From assembly GCF_007713705.1 (NCBI RefSeq), contig NZ_VMSJ01000003.1, forward strand, positions 62,001 through 126,000: a stretch of DNA of 64,000 nt, read 5' to 3'. The translations under genes were made by a program, and so were the position numbers. Below, piece after piece: positions 47,178-55,102 of this stretch (its first letter is position 1; every line of letters starts with the position of its first letter). The notes under the pieces were generated by a model that had not been told where the DNA came from, searched no databases, and saw only the letters and a program-made list of their open reading frames with translations. The DNA is from Salinicoccus cyprini. Lineage in GTDB: Bacteria; Bacillota; Bacilli; Staphylococcales; Salinicoccaceae.

Positions 47178-48163
47178 CACCTCTTCATTATTCTTGCGAC
47201 TTTCCTGGCCACAGGTCGCCCGTGAGACCGAAAAGCATTGTTGATTTCCAGATATCCACCGTTTCTGATCCGCTCCATCTCATCCCGATGGAGCGTGCTT
47301 GCTTCTTCGACGGTGATCTCGATGAACTTCACCATATCGCCCGGCTGCTTCTGTACAAGCTTCGGGATATCAACATGGGCCACTGTACCGATGCGTGCAT
47401 AGCCGCCGGCGGTCTGCCTATCATTGAGCAGTACGATCGGCCGGCCGCCTTTCGGCACCTGGATGCTGCCGAGCTGAGTCGGTTCCGACAGCACATCATG
47501 CCCGGGAGTGGCCACAAGTTCCGGTCCATCGAGCCGGAAGCCCATGCGGTCACAGTCCTTCGTCAGGGCATACGATGCGCTGAAGAACTGCTGCTTCATG
47601 TCGTCATCAAAACGGTCGAACTGCTGGCCCGGTATGACCCGCACCATTCCGTCACCATCGTCAAAATCCTTTATTCTGTATGGTGTTGCGCTACCGGCTG
47701 CGCCGGCATGCAGTAAGTCCCCCACCTGGAACGGCCGGCCTTTATAGCCGCCGATGCCGCTGCGGACATGGGTCGAAGCACTGCCGAGCACCGTTTCCAC
47801 CTTGAATCCGCCCGGGACCACCAGATAGGTCCTTGATCCATTTTCAGCCGCTCCAAACTCGATGGTACTGCCCTTTGCCACATGGACCGGTACACCAGCA
47901 GGATGGTGATCATCGTCTATCTTCATTTTCATATCCGCACCTGCAGTGGCAACCACCGTATCCTTCACCACTTCGAATGTGGCACCTTTGAATGTCATCT
48001 CGATTCCCGGTGCATTTTCTTCATTACCAAGCAGCTGGTTGGCGAGCATGAGCGCCCGGTAGTCCATTGCGCCGGCTGGTGAAAAGCCTTCCGACTGGTG
48101 GCCGAAGCGTCCAAGATCCTGGACGGTCGTATAGAGTCCGGGGCGTGTCACTTTCAACGTCAT
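47177..48163 (-). CDS. pxpC: 5-oxoprolinase subunit PxpC (KipA-type, carboxyltransferase-like)
   Basis: 328 residues of the KipA/allophanate-hydrolase-subunit-2 family, which is also the carboxyltransferase fold of urea carboxylase. Conserved: VTRPGLYTTVQDLGRFGH (about 4-21), SPAGAMDYRALMLANQLLGN, GGFKVETVLGSASTHVRSGIGGYKGRPF. It pairs with PxpB. ATG 48163 overlaps the pxpB stop by one base. Confidence 0.94.
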   Translation of the reverse strand: MTLKVTRPGLYTTVQDLGRFGHQSEGFSPAGAMDYRALMLANQLLGNEENAPGIEMTFKGATFEVVKDTVVATAGADMKMKIDDDHHPAGVPVHVAKGSTIEFGAAENGSRTYLVVPGGFKVETVLGSASTHVRSGIGGYKGRPFQVGDLLHAGAAGSATPYRIKDFDDGDGMVRVIPGQQFDRFDDDMKQQFFSASYALTKDCDRMGFRLDGPELVATPGHDVLSEPTQLGSIQVPKGGRPIVLLNDRQTAGGYARIGTVAHVDIPKLVQKQPGDMVKFIEITVEEASTLHRDEMERIRNGGYLEINNAFRSHGRPVARKVARIMKR

Positions 48164-48882
48164 CATGATCCTCCTTTCACTTCGAACTGGATTTCATAGT
48201 CTCCAGCTTCGATCCGGGACGCGATCTCCTTGTATTCGGAGGCATCGATCGGACGATAGATGATGCGGTCCCCTGCCTCGTAGAGGATGGTCTCTTCCCG
48301 GTTTTCATCGAATAGAGGCACAGGCGTCCGCCCGAGCAGATGCCAGCCGCCGGGAGATTCGAATGGATACATGCCGGTCTGCTTGCCGCCGATACCGACG
48401 GAGCCTGGCGGAATGCGTACCCGCGGTGTTTCGAGACGCGCCTTATGAAGCCGCTCGTCGAGCCCGCCGAGATATGGGAACCCCGGCATGAAACCGAGCA
48501 TATAGACAAGGTATTCCTTATTGGCATGCAGCTCGACCACTTCATCAGCCGACAATCCATTCTCTTCAAAACTGTCGATATCGGGTCCGTATTCACCGCC
48601 GTAGCACACCGGAATCTCAATCACACGATATGATACTTCCGCTTCCAGCAGCGCCGTCTCGTCAATCTGATCGACTGCCGCCTTCAAGGCATCCACATCC
48701 GTTTTGAAAATATCAAAATAGATGATGAGGCTCGTATAGGAGAGGACAACCTCCCCGATGCCTTCAATTTCCATTTCGTCGATCCGATGCCGCAGTGCCA
48801 CGAGCTGCCGGTTGATCCTTTCGTCGATCTCGTCACCCAGATAGATCGTCAGTGCGTTCTCGGCAAATTGTCTGATCTCCAT
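48163..48882 (-). CDS. pxpB: 5-oxoprolinase subunit PxpB (KipI-type)
   Basis: 239 residues of the KipI/allophanate-hydrolase-subunit-1 family. Hallmarks are IPVCYGGEYGPD, YMLGFMPGFPYLGGLDERL, RIPPGSVGIGGKQTGMYPFESPGGWHLLGRTP. The ATG at 48882 is 8 bases from GAGGGG; the GTG at 48891 is too close. It is first in the pxpB-pxpC-accB-accC-pxpA operon, whose promoter must lie in the 86-bp spacer against the divergent amidohydrolase gene. Confidence 0.94.
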   Translation of the reverse strand: MEIRQFAENALTIYLGDEIDERINRQLVALRHRIDEMEIEGIGEVVLSYTSLIIYFDIFKTDVDALKAAVDQIDETALLEAEVSYRVIEIPVCYGGEYGPDIDSFEENGLSADEVVELHANKEYLVYMLGFMPGFPYLGGLDERLHKARLETPRVRIPPGSVGIGGKQTGMYPFESPGGWHLLGRTPVPLFDENREETILYEAGDRIIYRPIDASEYKEIASRIEAGDYEIQFEVKGGS

Positions 48883-48968
48883 TCCTTCCACCCCTCTACT
48901 GAATATTCTAACTTTTATTATAAACCTTCATGGTTTATTATCAAAGAGAAGATAAGAAGGGAGAATGA

Positions 48969-50234
48969 ATGATGAGATTATTTACAGACAAGATGGCAGC
49001 AGAAAAACTGGAGGATCCGATAAGCGAGAGACTCCATGCACGCATATTGGAAATCTCCAAAATCGGCCGGACGGAAAATGAAGGCGCCAAACGAATGGGC
49101 TATTCAAAAGAGGAATCACAGGCCAAGGACAAGGTGATCGAATGGATGCAGGAGATCGGCATGCAGATCAGAAAAGACGGCGCGGGCAATGTGTTCGGCA
49201 CCTATCAGGGGGAAGACAGTTCCAAAGTATTCATGGCCGGTTCCCATATCGACACGGTACCGGACGGCGGGCACTTTGATGGTGCAGCCGGTGTACTCAC
49301 GGCACTTGAAATCGTCACCTTGTGGCACGAGGCCGGCTACACGCCGAAGTATGACTTTGAAGTCGTCATCTTCTCCGATGAGGAAGGCAGCCGCTTCAGC
49401 AGTGGACTGACAGGCAGCCGTGCGTTCATGGGTCTGATGACCGAGGAGGAACTCGACAAGTACCGTGACCCGGATGGGCAGACGTTCGATGAAGTCATCC
49501 GCAATATCGGCTCCGACAGACAGCAGTTCCTGACAGCCGAAGGCCCCGGCAAGCAGATTGCGATGTATGCCGAAATACATATCGAGCAGGCCAAGCAGCT
49601 GGAACAGAAGAATCTGCCGGTCGGTATCGTCAGTGGCATCGCAGGGGCGACGCGGACGAAGATCACATTCCACGGTGCCGCCGGGCACGCCGGCAGTACA
49701 CCGATGACCGAGCGGAAGGACGCGCTTGTGAAGGCATCAGAATTTATCAGCACCCTGCCTGGCATCCCTAAAAGCATCAGTCAGACCGCCGTCGCCACTG
49801 TCGGCAAGATGAGTGTCAGTCCCGGTGGCGTCAACGTCATCCCTGGTGAAGTCGAGCTCGTCGTCGATGCACGTGATATCAACGAAGAGAATCAGTCGAA
49901 ACTGATCCAGGCAGTTGCCGATCATGCGCAGGACATCGTCCATGACAGTGGCATCACTGTCGAAACCGACCTGACCACACGCGTCACGCCGATCCCAATC
50001 GATCCCGAAGTCATTGAAAGGATGGAAGCATCATTCAAGCGCCACGACCTGCTGCCGATCCACCTGCCGAGCGGTGCAGGCCATGACGCCATGACCGTCG
50101 GCACAAAGTTCCCGGTGACGATGCTGTTTGTCAGAAGCATTCAGGGCATCAGCCACAACCCTGAAGAATTCACACACATCGAAGACCTCACTCAGGCAGT
50201 CAAAGTGCTGAAGGACTTCTTTGAGAATCTGTAG
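48969..50234 (+). CDS. M20-family Zn-dependent amidohydrolase (carbamoylase/allantoate type)
   Basis: 421-residue binuclear metal hydrolase. Metal-site segments are GSHIDTVPDGGHFDGAAGV (about 93-111), FSDEEGSRF (about 138), HIEQAKQLE (about 200) and the final GAGHDAM and SHNPEE. The dimerisation domain is inserted at about 220-330. Members hydrolyse N-carbamoyl-L-amino acids, ureidopropionate, allantoate or similar. Being divergent from the pxp/acc operon, it may act on a related ring-opened or carbamoylated compound. Two ATGs at 48969 and 48972 are equally possible; the earlier is given. Confidence 0.85.
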   Translation: MMRLFTDKMAAEKLEDPISERLHARILEISKIGRTENEGAKRMGYSKEESQAKDKVIEWMQEIGMQIRKDGAGNVFGTYQGEDSSKVFMAGSHIDTVPDGGHFDGAAGVLTALEIVTLWHEAGYTPKYDFEVVIFSDEEGSRFSSGLTGSRAFMGLMTEEELDKYRDPDGQTFDEVIRNIGSDRQQFLTAEGPGKQIAMYAEIHIEQAKQLEQKNLPVGIVSGIAGATRTKITFHGAAGHAGSTPMTERKDALVKASEFISTLPGIPKSISQTAVATVGKMSVSPGGVNVIPGEVELVVDARDINEENQSKLIQAVADHAQDIVHDSGITVETDLTTRVTPIPIDPEVIERMEASFKRHDLLPIHLPSGAGHDAMTVGTKFPVTMLFVRSIQGISHNPEEFTHIEDLTQAVKVLKDFFENL

Positions 50235-50253
50235 GGAAATAAAAGCACAGTAC

Positions 50254-50288
50254 CCTCGGAAGTTGAACATCGATTCAATTTCCGGAGG
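50254..50288 (+). terminator. Probable terminator after the amidohydrolase gene
   Basis: An imperfect 14-bp stem (CCTCGGAAGTTGAA arm) with a short loop, 20 bases after the stop. No T-run follows; a second small nested hairpin (CTGAT/ATCAG inside GCTCC/GGAGC) follows at about 50288-50319. Confidence 0.45.
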
Positions 50289-50336
50289 CTCCTGATTTGC
50301 ATCAGAACGAAGTTGGAGCATACATGAGAAAGAGAG

Positions 50337-51009
50337 CAGATTGAAGACAAACCCCGTTTTGACACGGAGTTTGTCTTCTTATTATGTATTTTGATGAATC
50401 CTCGATCGTGGGCGCTGCCATGGCGAGTTAGAGGGCTAATTCACCATCGTGGGCGCTGCCATGGCAAGTTAGAGGGTTAACTCACCATCGTGGGCGCTGC
50501 CATGGCGAGTTAGAGGGCTAATTCACCATCGTGGGCGCTGCCATGGCGAGTTAGAGGGTTAACTCACCATCGTGGGCGCTGCCATGGCAAGTTAGAGGGT
50601 TAACTCACCATCGTGGGCGCTGCCATGGCGAGTTAGAGGGTTAACTCACCATCGTGGGCGCTGCCATGGCAAGTTAGAGGGTTAACTCACCATCGCGGGT
50701 GCTGCCATGGCAAGTTAGAGGGTTAATTCACCATCGCGGGTGCTACCATGGCAAGTTAGAGGGTTAATTCACCATCGTGGGTGTTGCCATGGCAAGTTAG
50801 AGGGTTAATCTCATTCCCACTGGCACACCCCGAACAAACTTGATGAAGCAAGTACAAAGAGCCGCTTATCGTTCGGGAAATCCGCTTTTCCATCCTGCAC
50901 CCGCTGTCTGTTGATCTCTGCGTCCTCTTCCTCTGATCTGCAGATTCCTGTGCATCCCGACAAAAAGACTGCAGACATGTCATTTTACTATGACTTTGTC
51001 TACAGTCTG
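50337..51009 (-). mobile_element. Repeat element B: 673-bp expanded copy with ten 41-bp units
   Basis: Inverted, near-identical copy of element A (19946-20248). Both ends, both terminal hairpins and the whole 190-bp body match with few changes. The length difference (673 against 303) equals nine extra 41-bp units within one base. The flanks are inverted relative to each other: AGAAAGAGAG on the left and CTCTCTTTCT on the right, 10 of 10 paired, with no direct target duplication seen. No transposase gene lies inside, so it must be mobilised, if at all, from elsewhere. Confidence 0.85.
50405..50814. repeat. Tandem array: ten 41-bp units
   Basis: Units follow with no spacers at an exact 41-bp period: the first ATCGTGGGCGCTGCC is at 50405, the tenth at 50774. 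Each unit holds the palindrome GCCATGGC and a small hairpin GAGTTA-GAGGGT-TAACTC. Variation is concentrated at a few positions (CGAG/CAAG, GGTTAACT/GGCTAATT); units 8-10 on the right are the most diverged. Period, absence of spacers and presence of a single unit in element A show local expansion, not a CRISPR. Confidence 0.95.
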
Positions 51010-51150
51010 CTCTCTTTCTTTTTCGTTGCTCGTAGTCAGGACGGTCTGATGCCTCTTCTGAATACTTCCCACACACGCTCGAATTCTGCTGTCTGATAGG
51101 CTTTGCCATAGAATTCCGGCATGACGGCAAAGCCATCTGCGAGAAGAAAA
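51010..51150 (-). pseudogene. Possible remnant of an unidentified gene
   Basis: Leftward frame of about 40 codons ending in TGA at about 51047, reading LLADGFAVMPEFYGKAY then EFERVWEVFRRGIRPS. It looks protein-like, but it has no start in place and its upstream part is antisense to the antitoxin frame. I do not recognise it; it may be the truncated end of a gene broken by rearrangement at the repeat element. Confidence 0.25.
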
Positions 51151-51294
51151 ATGGAAGATCAGCTCTTTTATAGCCAACTTCAAAAAAGAGTAGATGCTGG
51201 ACCAGGAAAACTTGTGCCTTCAGAAGAAGTATTGGAAGCATCAAGCCAACCTAATCCGTTTGAATCCATGCCCGACAAGGACTTGTTTGACTGA
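51121..51294 (+). pseudogene. Probable truncated antitoxin upstream of the RelE-like toxin
   Basis: Short rightward frame: ATG at 51121 (57 codons) or 51151 (47 codons), the latter reading MEDQLFYSQLQKRVDAG. The TGA stop overlaps the toxin ATG (TGATG), as in type II toxin-antitoxin operons. The product is shorter than usual antitoxins, and no DNA-binding N-terminal domain (ribbon-helix-helix, AbrB or HTH) can be seen; the frame is closed by a stop at 51109. Upstream sequence is separated from element B by only about 110 bases. Either the N-terminal half was lost or this is an unusual short antitoxin. Confidence 0.5.
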
Positions 51295-51608
51295 TGGCAC
51301 AGGTATACTTCTGGGAAGAAGCCGAAAGAGACTATAAGAAACTGGATGGTACAATGAAACGGTGGGTCGAAGCAGCTGAAGCACGACTGATTGTACGTGG
51401 ATCAGAGATAGGTAAAGATCCAGGAAATACACATTACTCAAAACTGGCTGGTTTTAAGGAATTGAAAAACCATAAAATTGGAATCCGCCTGATTTTCAAA
51501 GTGTCATCCGAAGGTAACATTGAAATCATCGAAATTGTTGCTATAGGTAAAAGGGAAGACGAAAAGATTTTTCGTACGGCAGAAAATAGAAGGAAAAAGC
51601 ATTTGTAA
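51294..51608 (+). CDS. RelE/ParE-superfamily toxin-like protein
   Basis: 104-residue basic protein with the RelE/ParE layout: WEEAERDYKKLDGTMKRWVEAA helix pair, then SKLAGFKELKNHKIGIRLIFKV and IEIIEIVAIGKREDEKIF beta strands, where the Arg (GIR) and the C-terminal GKREDEKIF match mRNA-interferase relatives. The frame is intact. It overlaps the antitoxin stop, so it depends on that gene for translation. Toxicity is not shown by sequence. Confidence 0.8.
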   Translation: MAQVYFWEEAERDYKKLDGTMKRWVEAAEARLIVRGSEIGKDPGNTHYSKLAGFKELKNHKIGIRLIFKVSSEGNIEIIEIVAIGKREDEKIFRTAENRRKKHL

Positions 51609-51634
51609 TCCAATGTGTAATAAAACACGAAAAA

Positions 51635-51658
51635 CGGGATGCACCTCGGTGCATCCCG
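51635..51658. terminator. Bidirectional terminator between toxin and oxidoreductase genes
   Basis: 11-bp perfect stem (CGGGATGCACC) with a 2-base loop; A-run on the left and T-run on the right. Confidence 0.9.
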
Positions 51659-51669
51659 CTTTTCTGTTA

Positions 51670-52656
51670 CTATTCTGCCTGCATTCTGACGATGACTTTC
51701 CCGTCGACTTCATTATTTTTCACTTTCTTCAGCCCTTCCGGCAGTTCCTCGCGTGGAAGCACTTCATTGATGACCGGATCGAGATTGCCTGCCGCCACTC
51801 TCTGCATCAGTTCGCTTGCCATATAGGCGAGGTTCTTCACTGCCTTTTCAGAGCCGCTGGCGTGCGCCGCACCAAGTGCGACTTCGTGGATGGAAGGTGA
51901 TAATGTGAATGGCTTTACGTCACTCGTATCCGGTGCGCCGGCTATATAGGCCAGCTGCCCGGCGAATGCGAGTCGATCGAGGTCTGCTGTCGCCTCTTCC
52001 GAACTGACTGTATTGAAAATCAGATCGACGCCTTCGTCTTTCGTCTCTTCCATGATGCGCTTGGTCACATCTTCATTCTTATAATCGATTGCCACATCAG
52101 CACCGAGGGCTCTCACTCTGTCATGGCTCTTTTCGGATGCGGTTGTGTATACAGTGAGACCGAGCTCTTTCGCCAGCTGCACTGCAAATCCGCCGACACC
52201 GCCTGAACCGCCGTGGACAAGAATCGTCTCCTTATCTGCAGCATTCAATTTCTGCACGACTGCCTGGTACGCCGTCATTCCGGCAGTGAGCAGTGCCGCT
52301 GCCGCATCAAATGTTACACCATCCGGTATCTTCGCTGCTGCTGTTGCTTTGACAACCGCTGTTTCGGCGAATGCACCCGGTCTGCTCATATCCGTATGGA
52401 TCGCAACGCGCTCTCCCACTTCGAAGTCTGAGACGCCTTCCCCGACTTCCACCACTTCACCTGACAGGTCAACACCTGGCGTATGCGGATAGTCCCATTT
52501 TGGATTGCCGGATTCGATCAGCTTGTAGTCCACCGGATTGAGCGCAGTACTGACCACTTTGACGACCAGTTCGCCTGAATCTGCATGAAGATCATCCACG
52601 TCTTCCCACTTCAGATTATCGATGCTTCCGGAGTCTTTCAGTTGCCATGCTTTCAT
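51670..52656 (-). CDS. Zinc-free MDR/quinone oxidoreductase
   Basis: 328-residue medium-chain dehydrogenase of the QOR type. The NADPH loop GGSGGVGGFAVQLAKELG is at about 150-167, and the N-terminal GroES-like domain contains HTPGVDLSGEVVEVGEGV. The catalytic zinc ligands of true alcohol dehydrogenases are absent, so reduction of quinones or enals is more likely. Its C-terminal segment MQRVAAGNLDPVINEVLP is typical. Single-gene unit. Confidence 0.88.
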   Translation of the reverse strand: MKAWQLKDSGSIDNLKWEDVDDLHADSGELVVKVVSTALNPVDYKLIESGNPKWDYPHTPGVDLSGEVVEVGEGVSDFEVGERVAIHTDMSRPGAFAETAVVKATAAAKIPDGVTFDAAAALLTAGMTAYQAVVQKLNAADKETILVHGGSGGVGGFAVQLAKELGLTVYTTASEKSHDRVRALGADVAIDYKNEDVTKRIMEETKDEGVDLIFNTVSSEEATADLDRLAFAGQLAYIAGAPDTSDVKPFTLSPSIHEVALGAAHASGSEKAVKNLAYMASELMQRVAAGNLDPVINEVLPREELPEGLKKVKNNEVDGKVIVRMQAE

Positions 52657-52824
52657 GATTCAATCGCTCCTTTTATATTATTGCGCCAGCTTCTTTAATT
52701 TCTATTGTGTCCACTTCTATCATTCCCTGGAACCACCTTGGAATAAACACATCTCGTCTTTTATCGTAATTTGACGTGTCCCGGATGGCTTCTTCGGGTA
52801 GACTGGACTAAAGAGGTGAAAGTC

Positions 52825-55083
52825 ATGTCATATATACGCATCAAAGGTGCCAACCAGAATAACCTTAAAAATGTCAGCGTCGATATACCGAAACATAAAC
52901 TGACTGTCTTTACAGGACGCTCGGGCTCCGGCAAGTCGTCCCTCGTATTCAGTACACTGGCTGCAGAATCGGAACGGCTGCTCAATGAGACGTATTCAAG
53001 CTACATCCAGAACCAGCTCACCCAGTATGAGAAGCCGGATGTCGACCGGATCGAGAATCTGCCGGTGGCGATGATCATCAACCAGAAACGGCTCGGTGGC
53101 AATTCCCGTTCCACTGTCGGCACAATCTCCGACATCTACTCATCCGTCCGTCTGCTCTGGTCACGCATTGGAGAACCATTTGTTGGCTACTCCAATATAT
53201 TCTCCTTCAACAATCCGAGTGGCATGTGCGAACGGTGCCAGGGACTCGGCTATGTGGAGGACATCGACCTCGATGAGCTGATCGACTATGACCGGTCGCT
53301 CAATGAGGACGCCATCCGTTTCCCTTCATTCAGACCCGACAGCTGGCGCGGCAAACGCTATCTGTACAGCGGGCTGTTCGACAACGATAAGAAGCTCAAG
53401 GACTACACCGATGAAGAGATGGAGACCTTCCTCTATACGAAGCCGAAGAAGCTGAAGGATCCGCCGGACAACTGGCCGAGGACCGCAAAGTTCGAAGGGC
53501 TCGTCCACCGTTTCAGACGCTCCTTCCTGCTCAATGACAATTTCGAGAAGAAGCGGTTCATGGATGATGTGGAACGTGTCGTGACCAGCCGTAAATGCCC
53601 GGAATGTCATGGCAAGCGGCTTAATGACAAAGTGCTGTCATGTAAAATAGACGGACTCGATATCGCGGATTTCACCCATCTGTCCATTGAAGCGGCGATC
53701 CCTTTCCTGAAAAAGCTCGATGATCCAAAGTCGGAGTATATCATCCGGCCACTGCTCGATCAGATGGAGTCGCTCGCATACGTCGGCCTCAACTACCTGA
53801 CATTAGATCGTGAGACCCCTTCCCTGTCAGGCGGGGAGTCACAGCGCATCAAGCTGATCCGCCACTTGAACAGTCCGCTCTCCGATCTCGTCTATATTAT
53901 CGACGAGCCGAGTGTCGGACTGCACCCCGAAGATATCGAGAAGATTAATGAAATCATGTGCTCGATCCGGGATAAGGGCAATACGGTGCTTGTCGTAGAA
54001 CATGACCCGGATGTCATCGATATTGCCGATCATGTCATCGACATCGGCCCCGGCGCCGGCCAGCATGGCGGTGAAGTGATTTTCACAGGCACGTACCAGG
54101 AACTGATGGCGTCCGATACACCAACCGGTACTGCGTTGAAGCGGAAGCATGAACTGAAGAAAGACCCGAGGCAGCCGGAAAACTTCATCAGCCTGGAAAA
54201 TATAACGAAGAACAACTTGCATGACGTCTCCGTCGACATACCAAAGTCGGCATTGTCCGTCATCACCGGTGTCGCCGGCTCCGGCAAGAGTACACTTATC
54301 CGTACCGGCTTCAATAAGGACAGGAATGCCATCTTCATCGACCAGAAGCCGGTCCGTGCATCCAACCGCTCGAACCTGCTGACCTATATGGATCTGTTCG
54401 ACGAGATACGCACTTTCTTCAGCAAGGCGACCGGGCTTAGGAAAGGCATGTTCAGCTATAACTCGGAAGGTGCCTGCCCGGAATGCAACGGCAAAGGCGT
54501 CATCAAGACCGAGCTCGCCTTCATGCCGGACTTCTCCCAAGTATGTGAAGTTTGCCATGGCACGAGATATAGGCCGGAAGTGCTCGAAGCCAAAGTCGAT
54601 GGCTATTCCATCGCAGATATTCTGGCATTGACCGTCGAAGAGGCACTAGAAATCTTTACGACCAATACCCGCGTCACCGACCGTCTCAGAACGGTCAAAG
54701 ATACCGGTCTGCACTATATGACACTCGGCCAGTCGCTCGATACACTCTCAGGCGGAGAAATCCAGCGCGTCAAACTGAGCCGCCATCTCGATAGTGATGC
54801 GACCGGCAGGACATTCATCTTCGATGAACCGACGACCGGCCTGCACGAAGACGATATTCCGACCCTGCTCGAGTGCTTCCAGCAGCTCATCAGCCAGGGC
54901 AACACCGTTGTCATCATCGAGCATAACCTGACCATGATGACCCATGCCGACTGGATCATCGATGTCGGCCCCGGTGCCGGTGCAAAAGGTGGACGCATCC
55001 TCTACAGCGGAAGCCCTGAAGGACTGCTGGAAGCCGAGAATTCAGTTACAGCCAGCCATCTGAAAAAATACGTGGAAGCATAA
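52825..55083 (+). CDS. UvrA-like ABC ATPase (UvrA paralogue, class II)
   Basis: 752 residues, about 190 fewer than UvrA. Two ATPase halves: GRSGSGKSS (about 32) with CERCQGLGY, CPECHGKR and signature LSGGESQRIKLIRHL (about 350); then GVAGSGKST (about 490), CPECNGKGV, CEVCHGTRY and TLSGGEIQRVKLSRHL (about 655). The UvrB-binding domain is replaced or shortened. Such paralogues are linked to self-protection against DNA-binding drugs. ATG 52825 has AGAGGTG about 7 bases upstream. The main uvrA is expected elsewhere in the genome. Confidence 0.88.
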   Translation: MSYIRIKGANQNNLKNVSVDIPKHKLTVFTGRSGSGKSSLVFSTLAAESERLLNETYSSYIQNQLTQYEKPDVDRIENLPVAMIINQKRLGGNSRSTVGTISDIYSSVRLLWSRIGEPFVGYSNIFSFNNPSGMCERCQGLGYVEDIDLDELIDYDRSLNEDAIRFPSFRPDSWRGKRYLYSGLFDNDKKLKDYTDEEMETFLYTKPKKLKDPPDNWPRTAKFEGLVHRFRRSFLLNDNFEKKRFMDDVERVVTSRKCPECHGKRLNDKVLSCKIDGLDIADFTHLSIEAAIPFLKKLDDPKSEYIIRPLLDQMESLAYVGLNYLTLDRETPSLSGGESQRIKLIRHLNSPLSDLVYIIDEPSVGLHPEDIEKINEIMCSIRDKGNTVLVVEHDPDVIDIADHVIDIGPGAGQHGGEVIFTGTYQELMASDTPTGTALKRKHELKKDPRQPENFISLENITKNNLHDVSVDIPKSALSVITGVAGSGKSTLIRTGFNKDRNAIFIDQKPVRASNRSNLLTYMDLFDEIRTFFSKATGLRKGMFSYNSEGACPECNGKGVIKTELAFMPDFSQVCEVCHGTRYRPEVLEAKVDGYSIADILALTVEEALEIFTTNTRVTDRLRTVKDTGLHYMTLGQSLDTLSGGEIQRVKLSRHLDSDATGRTFIFDEPTTGLHEDDIPTLLECFQQLISQGNTVVIIEHNLTMMTHADWIIDVGPGAGAKGGRILYSGSPEGLLEAENSVTASHLKKYVEA

Positions 55084-55102
55084 AAATAAGTGAGGTTCAT
55101 TT

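Noticed and set aside
50405-50814. Regular 41-bp repeats as a CRISPR array
   Set aside because: Units join directly with no unique spacers, no cas genes are near, and a single unit occurs in element A.
51099-51133. GGCTTTGCC/GGCAAAGCC inverted repeat as a terminator
   Set aside because: The loop is 17 bases, there is no T-run, and it falls inside two overlapping frames; it may be chance.
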